24,316 nucleotides of DNA, taken from assembly GCF_000485595.1 (NCBI RefSeq), contig NW_014577757.1:143059-167374 (forward strand), in the 5' to 3' direction. This DNA is from Priapulus caudatus. Lineage: Eukaryota; Priapulida; Priapulimorpha; Priapulimorphida; Priapulidae. This document shows, one piece after another, positions 7,977 through 16,790 of this stretch. Position numbers and translations under genes: made by a program. The first letter of the stretch is position 1; every line of letters begins with the position of its first letter. The notes below the pieces were generated by a model that was not told where the DNA came from, did no database searches, and saw only the letters and a list, made by a program, of their open reading frames with translations.

Positions 7977-10900
7977 TCAGGCGACTCCTCCCTCGCCACG
8001 TTGCAGATGTCTGTGCCATGAAAGGCTGCCACGTTTGCTACGCTGCAACGTTCCCCCCTGCAATTGCCTTGCCCTCTGCGCTTGCAGCTGCGCTAGCTCA
8101 CTTAACAATCCAGGAGCGCTTTGGGGAGCGAACTGGCGCTGTTGAGATGGTCGCTGTGATGGTGGAGTCAGGTAACAGTTGGTAAGATGTAGAGCTTTCA
8201 TTCACGGTGGGTCACGTTGTTGCGCTGCCTTCCACAGTAGCATGCTGAGTGAGTTCGGAGCACATGCAGCTTTGCAGGTTGACGTCAAGGTCCGGGTGGC
8301 AGTTTCTTTAGTGTGTGGCGCTTCTTGATTGGCTGCGGTAGAGGCGAAGTACGTTGCATCATTCATGTCGTACAACTCTTCTGTCCTAGAGAGGGAAGAA
8401 GAAGGCTTGTCTGCTGTCGCTGTTGGAGTTGAGCACTGGGTCGCGCCAAGCTCTCCAAGCACTTGATCCAGACCCTGGTTATAATCAATCTCGCAGGGAG
8501 CTTGAGTGCTTGACTGTTTCCTTTTCGCGAAGGGGTATCGACACCGTATCGCAGCCTGACACGCATGGACACCCGAGAAGCTGCTTGGCACTTTCTGGGG
8601 CCTAAACAGCCTTTCTCACAGTTTTTGTTGATATCGCAGGACATCACCATTCCACTTTTCTCTTTGATCTTAGCAATGACCCGCATTGCCCTTGATGTCG
8701 CAGTACACCAGGAAGGACGAGACTCATGTGTCATCACTGAGCGATGCGATTGTCTGGGCATGCTCTGCTGCCGCATTCAGCATGTCGGCTGCAGAGAGTG
8801 ATGTCTGCCTCAGCACAGTGGTGACGAAGCAGTTCAGCTTGTTAACAAGCTGGATGTTTGTGTGGAAATGGAGTAAGCCGCATCAGGATGTTGTTGAGCA
8901 GACTCTGGTTCGTGGCATGTGAAGAAAATAGCTTGTCGGCATGGAAGGGAGTGTGTTTTGGAGTCACCGCACTTCCCTTGGCTATTCTCTTCTCATCTGC
9001 TGCATGGCCTCCTTATGCGCTAGGAAGCTGTTGTTTGTTATACCTGTACGGATACAGGACCTATTTTCTTGAGGCCAGGGGGGTAGTGGGCGCAGTCGAG
9101 GCCCAAAGCTTGCAGCGCAGATCTCTCTGCGGTCCGAAGGCGAAGCGCCCGAGCGAAGGGAGAGAGCAGAGAGAGACAACGGGTAGGAGAGATGAGGAGC
9201 AAGAGTCCGCGTCAGGTGACCAGGTGTGTCAAGCCAACACCCAACGTCTGGAGCAGGTGGAGTCTTGACAGAAACAACCGAGAGCACTGACGAGCAACGG
9301 CACCCCTTGTTGGCCCTTCCTGCAAAATCAATATTCATCAATCGGGATAGTTGGGACTGACTACAGTTCAACTGGAAGATGTTTGGATAGATGCCACGCT
9401 CGCACTGCTGGCCCCAAAGACCAGAAGTAGCCGACTAAACAGTCGTCTCGATGTCGGTAGATGGCCTTGCCTTGACAGTGAGCTGCCTCTTGAGTGGCCT
9501 CCATGATCTGACGCATATTTCTTTATGGTTTTTTGTGGAAGTCATGCTAGTAGTGAAGCGGGGAGAACTGGCTTGCTATTGCTCACGTCCCGATAGTCAG
9601 TGCATCCTGGAAGCATATATCAATGTTCGCGGGACCCTTGGCCATTGCAGAGTGTATATAGAGAGACTGGATGCTGCTCGTTTGAGAGGGGTGAGTGTAA
9701 CTTCTCCAGCTCTGCTGCGATCTTCCTCGTCGATTCAACCTCAAATGCGCTGTCTTCTTTCTTCCCACATCTCCTTCCGGCTCCTTGTGCTTGTTGCTTG
9801 CTCCTCTCCATGCCACTTCGATCGCATCGTGGCTTCTTCTCATCCCCAAGCTTCACCTGTACATATTATTCTCGCATGGCGATGTCGAGGTGGGCCACAC
9901 ACACTGAAACTGTTGACCCACACACCACTTGCTCGGCGCCTCCGCGATATGTCGCTTCATACCTCCAGATACGCCTTCCCTCGCTTAATATATGCTCTGT
10001 TCGCACGAAAATGATCTGCTGGCACGCGGTCCCGCCATTGAATGCCGACAGACTATGTGCGCCTGCCAGTAAGGTTCTCCGCGGGCAACGTCGGCTGGGG
10101 AGGTGCTCCCATTACTGTCCGCACATACCAGCTCATTAGCGGCATAATTTGGTGACCTGCTGCGAAGAAATAACGGCAGCATTGCGCCTGAGGAAACAGT
10201 GCTGGGCTGGAGCGAAAGAAAGTCAACCATTCCGCTCTGCCACGCAGGAACATGGCGCCAAGCAGTGTCGGCGTTGATGAAGAAGCACGCCAAGCTTCCC
10301 GGGTTAGTGTTTTTCTGGCGTGTCTCCAAGCGTAGTCAGCTCAGTCTCGTTGTATGTCTTGGCACCATTTGAGTAGAAACTCCTGCAGGTCAACACGGCG
10401 ATGATGAGATCGGTATGCGGCGTAGAGCCTTTGTTCAGGTCTTTCCCGTGATGAATGCTGGTCAATGGCCACCAACGCTGGCGCTCATTGAGAACGTCCA
10501 CGTCAGATGCATTCATCAGTGTCCCTATAACAGCCCAGGAAACCATGAGAATGTGCATCAGCCCGGGTGAAGTATACGGTTGGTCCAGCGCTGAGTCTCT
10601 TCATTGGACTAAGGCATGTGAGTCGATATAGTTGGCAGATCAACAGAGAGGTGGGTGGTAACTGGGCAATCGCCGAAAAGTTTTGAGAGTCCTCCTCGAG
10701 ATACAGGGGCGTAGTCAGATACGGTGTCTTGGGGAGAGGCTAAGGTGTGAATCGAAGTCATCGTCCAAACACCATCAAAGTGCTTTGGGCTTATGGCAAA
10801 GGCCGCGCCACTGAGTCGGCTGCTTGCCTGGAGCATTTAAGCCTAGCGCCCACTCGACAGGCTTGTCACTCTCGAATGACTTAGGCGACAGGCCAGGCTG

Positions 10901-11220
10901 GCGTTTTTCCCTTTCCCCCCCCGCTGCTGACTGAAACTGACTTCATCGGATTGAAGCTGTGACTCTTCTGGGGCGGACAGAGCTTTCATTGGAATCAGAG
11001 TGGAATTCAGCTTGGAAGGTCCTGTGTAGTGCTGCACTGTATAGCCTGAATTGGCTATGAGTCGGTGAGAGATAATCTTCGTGTTTCTGACTCGAGGATG
11101 CGTGAGCTGCAAATCACACCAATGTTTCTTGTGCTCAATGATGCCGGCATGGATGCTGGGTGAACTCCATGACATGGTGTGGGTGGTTTTATCATGCCAT
11201 TTGGGTCTCGTAATGTTCAA
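7977..11220 (-). pseudogene. Decayed, unrecognised coding region of the 4.1-kb element
   Basis: Minus-strand reading frames tile almost the whole interior. From an ATG at 11220, only six bases inside the right inverted repeat, one frame is open at 11220-10843, again at 10836-10609, then 10329-9985 and about 9849-9583. Other frames take over at 10558-10304, 9371-8982, 8776-8363, 8591-8202 and 8201-7977. Complexity is normal and protein-like, for example ESTRKIAAELEKLHSPLSNE near 9730. Near 8650-8540 the frames are Cys-rich (CDINKNCEKGCLGPRKC in one, GCPCVSGCD in the next). The far end reads an acidic tail (EESPEDDDNAK) near 7975. Stops and shifts make it inactive, or the sequence is error-rich. 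No known domain was recognised. Probably the element's own protein, by position. Confidence 0.4.
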
Positions 11221-11225
11221 GTCGT

Positions 11226-11609
11226 AGTTGTCAAGCGCTATATATACTATCTATGAAGCAGTGAAAATTTACATTAAAGTGTCTTATTTTTGACCGTTGA
11301 CGGGCGTGATTTTCACCTGACATTGAACCGCCATATCTTAGAAAAAGTAACTCCAGAAACTGGACTCCCTGCCCTCGAAACCCCTTAAAAAGATGTATTG
11401 CATGTACACTGCTAGGGCATCGAGATACACCAAATTGTAAATTGACGCAAAATACCAAGATCCGACGGCGGCGCGCCATTTCTTGATTCCGAAGAAATGC
11501 TCAACGTTGCATCAGTTAGCAACCAAGCTAATCAGCTTCTCCTAAACTATATAGGATAGAGCATTTCCATGAAAAAAGGTTTAAGAGTAATTTAAGCATT
11601 GGCAGGGTC
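11226..11609 (-). repeat. Right terminal inverted repeat of the 4.1-kb element
   Basis: It is the complement of the left repeat. The 82-codon minus-strand frame at 11479-11231 lies wholly inside it and is simply the repeat translated. Outside it no convincing duplication of the left flank was found, so the exact terminus is uncertain by about 20 bp. Confidence 0.75.
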
Positions 11610-12190
11610 AAACATTTTGGCTAACTGGACTAATAGCACCTGTTTAGCTCTCATGGCCAGGGTTACGGTGAAGATGTCTAATGTAATGGAGTGGGCAAGT
11701 GACTGAACACAGCATTGACCTAATTGGAGGAAGAACAAACATCAGCTAAAGGAGTGCTGCTTCCTGCTAGATACTGCTGTGTATCGAGAAGGTGAAATAG
11801 ACACGCAAACATCCTTTCTCCACTAAATATCTGCTAGTGACACCAAGAAAGATAGCGAAGACTTGTAATGTTTAATACTAGCAGCACAAGCAAAAATAAT
11901 CAAGTGAATTGGCATATATATAGATCTTATATAACGTGTTTGTATTCAAATTCAGTGATCAATGTAAGACGTTGGTTGGCAGACAACGTTTTTCACCAAT
12001 TTCAACCAACTCTATACATGTTCTGTCATGATAGATGAGGGATAATTGGTGCCAGTGTGTTGAGTCATAAGGCTGGGATTGGAGGGCAAGATGTCTTTTC
12101 CTCCATTCACTCCATGCATGCTTGTCATTTAGACCAGCAATACACAGCCTAGTTCCTGTCCATATTTTAGGGAAAAGCGTGTCTTGTGGG
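11592..12190 (-). pseudogene. Possible minus-strand coding fragments of unknown family
   Basis: Two pieces have normal amino acid complexity. The first, at about 12190-11959, reads through segments such as KIWTGTRLCIAGLNDKHAWS and YHDRTCIELVEIGEKR before a stop. The second, at about 11717-11592, reads SLAHSITLDIFTVTLAMRAK, then QVLLVQLAKMFDPANA and a stop, and begins after an acceptor-like CCTCCAATTAG. The second piece overlaps the outer end of the 4.1-kb element, so they cannot both be fully correct as bounded. No family is recognised. They may be exons of a minus-strand gene, a decayed transposon, or chance. Confidence 0.22.
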
Positions 12191-12254
12191 CGTGTTGTAA
12201 TTAAGGAGCAGCATGTAGTGAGAGAGTATGAGAGAGAGGGATAGGGGATGTATA

Positions 12255-12296
12255 CATATATGTGTGCGTGTGTGAAAGTATGCGTACGTGCGTTCA

Positions 12297-12346
<50 letters not shown>
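12255..12346 (+). repeat. (TG)n microsatellite
   Basis: A degenerate TATG/CGTG lead-in (12255-12298) runs into about 23 uninterrupted TG units ending near 12345, followed by a short GAGAAAGAGAGAA tract. The lead-in ATACATATATGTGTGCGTGT is alternating purine-pyrimidine and a further Z-DNA candidate. Thr-His and Val-Cys frames across it are artefacts. Confidence 0.95.
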
Positions 12347-12608
12347 GAGAAAGAGAGAAGGGCGTTTTTTGTTGTTTATCAAAATTTCCAATTTTATGGT
12401 TTTATCAAATTAATTTGGTCTGTCTGAACTGTTATAGTTGGAATCGGACATAGGGAATGTGAATTATAAGAAATATCCATAAATGTGTTGACTGAAATAA
12501 TCCGTTATAATGCCTCCTACCGGGTTGCTCATTAACTTAATCACCTATACTTACGCATTAATAATCTCGCATGTAATCATTGCATTTTTGTCTTTACTGT
12601 TGTTACAG
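12347..12608. other. Noncoding DNA upstream of the candidate exon
   Basis: AT-rich sequence ending in a strong pyrimidine tract (TTTTTGTCTTTACTGTTGTT), as expected of an intron 3' end. Nothing else is seen. Confidence 0.45.
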
Positions 12609-12812
12609 AGCAAGGAACCAGGAAGGAACCGGAACAAGGAACCAGGAAGGAACCGGAACAAGGAACAAGGAACCAGGACTTCAATCTCACTTCTGTTGAG
12701 AAGCTGCGTAACACTGCCACACCCACGGATCAGCACACGCCCACAACGAGCCACCAAATCGTCTAAAAGGACATTTGTGCAGACATCTAGACACATCAAG
12801 CTGACGGGAGGC
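12609..12812 (+). CDS. Candidate 68-codon internal exon, unknown protein
   Basis: It is bounded by a strong acceptor (long T-rich tract then GTTACAG, ending 12608) and a consensus donor (GGC|GTGAGT at 12813). Length is 204 nt, exactly 68 codons, and the phase-0 frame is open throughout. It begins with two copies of an 8-residue repeat (KEPGRNRN), then a basic Ser/Thr-rich stretch (TRPQRATKSSKRTFVQTSRH) and IKLTGG. No domain is recognised, and the composition suggests a disordered linker. The +2 frame is also open for most of its length, so the frame is not certain. It lies on the same strand and has the same phase as the candidate exon at 3197-3280, which would allow one gene. That link is inference only. 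Confidence 0.3.
12611..12677 (+). repeat. 24-bp tandem repeat in the candidate exon
   Basis: CAAGGAACCAGGAAGGAACC plus GGAA is repeated perfectly at 12611-12634 and 12635-12658, then partially at 12659-12665 and 12666-12677. The unit is itself built from shorter GGAAC pieces. Since 24 is a multiple of three, copy changes would not disturb a reading frame. Confidence 0.9.
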
Positions 12813-13734
12813 GTGAGTGCATGAAATCGTTGAAGCCAAGACTGTTATTGCAACGACGAACTACATTAATGTGAAACTGCCTTGTAATGTATCCGTGTGT
12901 TGTTAATTGAAGCCAGAGTAGTTTTTCATCGTGTTCGTTTTTAGACGTCAGCAGTTCAATGTTCAGTATTCAACTAGCATATTTAATGACAAAGATGCCA
13001 GGGTGGTGAGACAACACCTAGGCTGGTCAGAGCATGGGAAATCACACCTCCCCCCTACCAAGAGTGTGGGAGTTAGGGTTGGGGTGTCCGGCTCGCAGGT
13101 TTACCCTGGCACAATCGCATAGGTTGAATGACGTCGTCGACGCTAGGGCGAGCGCGATACGTAGGGCGTGCGTAACGCGCAACCGTACTCCCCGCAATTA
13201 CAATATTCATGTCCTAGCTACAAGGGTATATACAGTGTACGTATATATATAAATACGTGTGTGATATATAACGGTTATATATATACCTAGCTACAATCTT
13301 ATACGTGTTGTAGGCCCCTACTCAGGTACAATGTACTCGGGTGTTTGTGTCTATATGTTGTTAACCGCGTGGAAAATTCGGTTGCGCGGTTTAGTTCGAG
13401 TTTCGCGTGCCGGGGACTTTGGCGCCTACGAGACGTTAACACTTAACTTACTAGCATTTAAACCAATTTATTAACGTTAAAGCCAATTCAACTCCGCTTC
13501 AAATTCATACTGCTCTATTTGTCAGCAATTACGTAATATGCAGCAAAATAACGTCAACAGAAATGTTCAGTTTCAACTGGTGACGCTATGGTCGAGATTG
13601 GAAGCAAATTGATCGTTTCATGTTTCGTTATGATTCGTGTAACTGTAATTTAGGCAAATCGTATGTTGCAATAAAAAAATTGTAGGCTGTTGTAGGTTTT
13701 TCAGAGGGACGATTGAAAAGCCGCAAGAGTGACA
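12813..13734. other. Noncoding DNA with an AT-rich palindromic patch
   Basis: No gene could be supported. Near 13236-13290 there are alternating TA tracts on both sides of a short centre (GTATATATATAAATACGTG and ATAACGGTTATATATATACC), able to form cruciforms. Short CpG-rich sequence lies near 13370-13430. A 63-codon plus-strand frame starting 12931 follows an acceptor-like GTTTTTAG at 12944, but no donor or family supports it. Confidence 0.45.
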
Positions 13735-13885
13735 CGAGCATGACCGGTAGTAAAAGCAGTAGTGAAGGGGGAGGGAGGGGATGACGGCACAGAGGTGGGA
13801 GGGGGTGAATGGCACGATGGGGGAGGGGAAGGGAATAGGAGGGGGAAGGAGGGTCAAGGTGGGGCGGGGAGGGGAGGGGGGAGTT
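13735..13885 (+). repeat. G-rich polypurine block with quadruplex potential
   Basis: More than a dozen runs of three or more G occur on the plus strand, many separated by one to seven bases (for example GGGGGAGGGAGGGGATG and GGGCGGGGAGGGGAGGGG). This amply satisfies the G3+N1-7 quadruplex pattern. It starts the purine-biased domain that fills the rest of the window. The minus-strand Pro/Ser-rich frame here is a composition artefact. Confidence 0.75.
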
Positions 13886-14115
13886 AGATAGGGGAGAAGA
13901 TTAGCATTAGGAAGCGTAGGCCTAGCTAGCTAACGCTTAGAAGAGTGTGAGCGACACGAGAGAGACGATACTGCGCATGAGAGAGCAGTGAGCGAGAGTA
14001 GACACAGCGCGGGAACGTGTGTAGATCTGAAAGCGAGCGCGAGCGGGAGAGCAGGGAGAGTAGAAGACTAGATTAGAATAGAGAGTGAATATGCAAAATT
14101 ATATAAGTATGAAGC
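13886..14115 (+). repeat. GA-rich leader of the satellite domain
   Basis: Purine-biased sequence with GAGCGAGAG and GAGAGAGAC pieces, grading into units like those of the later array (GGGAGAGTAGAAGACTAGAT at about 14053-14072). The last about 55 bp closely resemble 14478-14530. Confidence 0.55.
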
Positions 14116-14477
14116 AAGTTGATTTTGTAAATAAATATTTATTATAACGAATTTCCAAGTTCTACAATTATATAGCAATAAATGGTTATATATAAAAACT
14201 CCCTAATTCTGACTTTTCTTTCTATCGTCTATCTGCACTTAACACAAAATCAAGGAGTACTGCGCAAAACTCGAAAAACACCAACGTGATGTACCTGTGC
14301 AATTAACTACACAAGTGCCTGCAGAGTTGCTGGCATACGAATGAAGGTTTAGAAACAACTTCGAAAATAACTGCCTGATATGCTCGACTGACTAGAGCTG
14401 ATTTGACAAAATTACAATCTAAACCTAAGGCTATTACTATGCTAATAGTCATGAGCACCTAGCTTGAATTAGGGGGA
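14116..14477. other. Ordinary-composition island interrupting the GA-rich domain
   Basis: About 360 bp of AT-rich, balanced sequence without tandem structure. It is flanked by the shared string TATATAAGTATGAAGC at 14100-14115 and 14515-14530, and by broader similarity of the preceding about 40 bp. It may be an insertion into the array or the unit of a longer repeat. No gene and no inverted ends were found. Confidence 0.5.
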
Positions 14478-16790
14478 TAGAAGATAAGACTGGATGATAG
14501 GAGAAATAAAAGTATATATAAGTATGAAGCGTAGGAGTTAAGACTGAGAACTTAGAAATGAGATTTAGAGGTAGTTGATAAGACTAAGGTGTAGGAAATG
14601 AAACTGAGGGGGAGTAGGTGAGCATGAGGGATTATAGATGAGCTGCAGATAGTAGTAGATGAGACAGAGATATAGAGTAGGTAAACGAGATAAGATAGAG
14701 TAGATGAGACTGAGAGATAGAGATAGATAAACTGAGAGATAGATAGTAGTAAGACCAGAGAATAGAGTACGGTGGCTCGAGAGATGGTGATGAGTATGAG
14801 ACTCGAGAGATAGTAGAGCAATGAGACTGAGAGATAGCGAGTAATAGACTCGAGAGATAGCAAGTAGATGAGACTGAGAAAATAGTAGAATAGATGATAC
14901 AGAGATAGTAGAGTAGGTAAGACTGAGAGATAGTAGAATAGATGATACAGAGATAGTAGAGTAGATGAAACTGAGAGAGTAGAGTAGGTGAGACTGAGAG
15001 ATGGTAAGAGAGTGAGACTAGAGATAGTAAGAGATGAACTGAGAGATAGTCAGAGTAGGTAAGACTACGAGATAGTAGAAGTAGATGAGACATAGATAGT
15101 AGAGATAACATAGATAGGTAGATGGTCGATGAGACATAGAATAGTAGAGTAGATGAAGACCCATAGATATAGATTAGATGAGACATAAGATAGCTAAGAG
15201 TAGAGAGACTGAAATATGTAGAGAAATGAACTGAGAAATAGTAGAGTAGATGAGACAGAGATAGTAGAGTAGGAAGACATAGATATAGAGGGTAGGGCTA
15301 AGAGAATGTGGATGAAGTATGAGACATCGAGAATAGTAGATAGTAAGACAGAGATAGAGAGTAGAAAGATGAAGACAGGAGAAGTAAGTAGATGAGACAT
15401 TAGATAGTAGAGTAGATAGACATAGATAGTAGAGTAGAATGAGACTGAGAGATATAGAGTAGATTGAAGACATAGATAAGTAGAGTAGGTAGACAGAGAT
15501 AGTAATGGTAGGGCTAAGAGATGTGGAAATGAAGTCAAGAGACTCGAGAGATAGAAGATAACTGAGACTGAGAGATACAGCGTAGTAAGACTGAGAATAT
15601 AGAGTAGATGAGACTGAGAGATAGTAAAGAGATAGACGTGAGAAATAGTAGAGTAGATGAGACATAGATAGTAGAGAGATGAGACATAGATGTAAAGTAG
15701 ATAGACATAGATAGTAGTAGTACATGAGCCCTGGAGATATTAGAGTAGCATGAGATGAGAAAAGTAGAGTAGATGAGACTGAGAGATAGAAGTAGGGTAA
15801 AAGAGATAGTAGAGTAGTAGGGCAAGAGATGTGTAGTATGAGACTGAGAGATAAGTAGAGTAGAAGACTGAGAGATAGCAGCGTAGGTAAGACGAAGAGA
15901 TAGTAGAGTAGATGAAGAACCTGAGCGATATAAGAGTAAATGAAGACTGAGAATAGTATGAGTTAATAACTGAGAGATAGTAGAGTAGGTAAGACAGAGA
16001 TAGTAGAGAGGTAGGGCAAGAGATGGTGATGAGTATGAGAACGGAGAGAATAGTACGAGTAAGATGAGACTGAGAATAGCAGCGTAGGTAAGACTGAAGA
16101 TAGTAGAGCCAGTTGAAACTGAGAGATAGTAATAGATAAGACAGAAAGATAGTAAGTAAGGTAAGACGAGAAACTTAGTAGAATAGGTAAGAACGCGAAA
16201 TAGAGGAGAGGAGACTGAAGATAGTAAGAGTAGGTAAGACAGAGAAGAATAGAGTAGTAGGGCTAAGAGATGGGATGAAGTAGAAGACTGTAAGAGATAG
16301 TAGAGTGATGAACGAGAGATAGCAGCTAGGTAAGACTGAGAGAAGTAGAGTAATGAGACTGAAGATAGTAGAAAAGCTGAGCACTGAGAGATAGATAGAG
16401 TCGATGAACATAGATAGTAGAGTTAGGGTAATAGCAGAGATAGTACGAGTAGTGAACAAGATAGTAGAGTAATGAGACGGAGAGAATAGAGAATAGATAG
16501 AGCCCTGAGAGATAGTAAGTAGATGAGACATAGAATAGTAGAGAGTAATGACAGAGATAGTAGAGTAGATGAGACATAGATAGTAAGAGATGAGACATAG
16601 ATAGTAGAGTAGATAGACAAGATAGTAGAGTAGATAGAGACATAGATAGAGAAGATGAGACACTAGATAGTAAGTAAGATGAGACATAGAAATAGAGTAA
16701 TAGACAAAGATAAGTAGAGTAGATGAGACTATAAGATATAGAGTGTATGAGACATAGATAGAATGAGAATGAGTGAGTATAGAGCAAACT
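14478..16790 (+). repeat. Degenerate 25-bp purine-rich satellite (array 1)
   Basis: Tandem copies of roughly GATGAGACTGAGAGATAGTA plus GAGTA, with common variants GAGACATAGATAGTAGAGTA. Copies differ by many one-base insertions and deletions. A distinct insert motif, GTAGGGCTAAGAGATG followed by GATGAAGTATGAGAC, recurs near 15293, 15510, 15810, 16011 and 16258, with a partial copy near 14783, giving a loose higher-order spacing of about 200-300 bp. The complementary strand is a polypyrimidine, so minus-strand frames have few stops and give long Ser/Leu/Tyr artefacts. Confidence 0.85.

Larger units (their letters stand above)
7471..11609. mobile_element. Large DNA transposon with about 380-bp terminal inverted repeats
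   Basis: The segments 7471-7850 and 11226-11609 are diverged reverse complements along their whole length. The best block is 20 of 20: TTTCGAGGGCAGGGAGTCCA at 7703-7722, and its complement at 11361-11380. Other shared blocks are AATTACTCT near the outer ends, TATATAGTT, TGAGCATTT, ATCTCGATGCC, ATGCAATAC, AATAAGACACTTTAA and CTTCA. The interior (about 3.4 kb) is visibly richer in G+C than the flanks and carries a broken minus-strand coding region starting just inside the right repeat. The superfamily is not assigned: no clear target duplication was found and no DDE motif was recognised. An alternative is two unrelated 380-bp MITE copies in opposite orientation. Confidence 0.7.

Noticed and set aside
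9451-10139. Plus-strand frames of 187 and 179 codons
   Set aside because: They overlap in different frames opposite the tiled minus-strand remnant, start without context and show no domain. The minus-strand pieces are more consistent with one decayed gene running from the right inverted repeat.
12510-12608. Extension of the candidate exon upstream to the ATG at 12510
   Set aside because: The sequence from 12580 to 12608 is a textbook polypyrimidine tract and acceptor, so the upstream open frame is more likely intron.
12931-13122. Possible exon after an acceptor-like GTTTTTAG at 12944
   Set aside because: The pyrimidine tract is weak, there is no convincing donor, the frame is short and no family is recognised.
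13618-13857. Minus-strand Pro/Ser-rich 79-codon frame
   Set aside because: It lies on the complement of the G-rich block. The composition explains it, and no splice or start context supports it.
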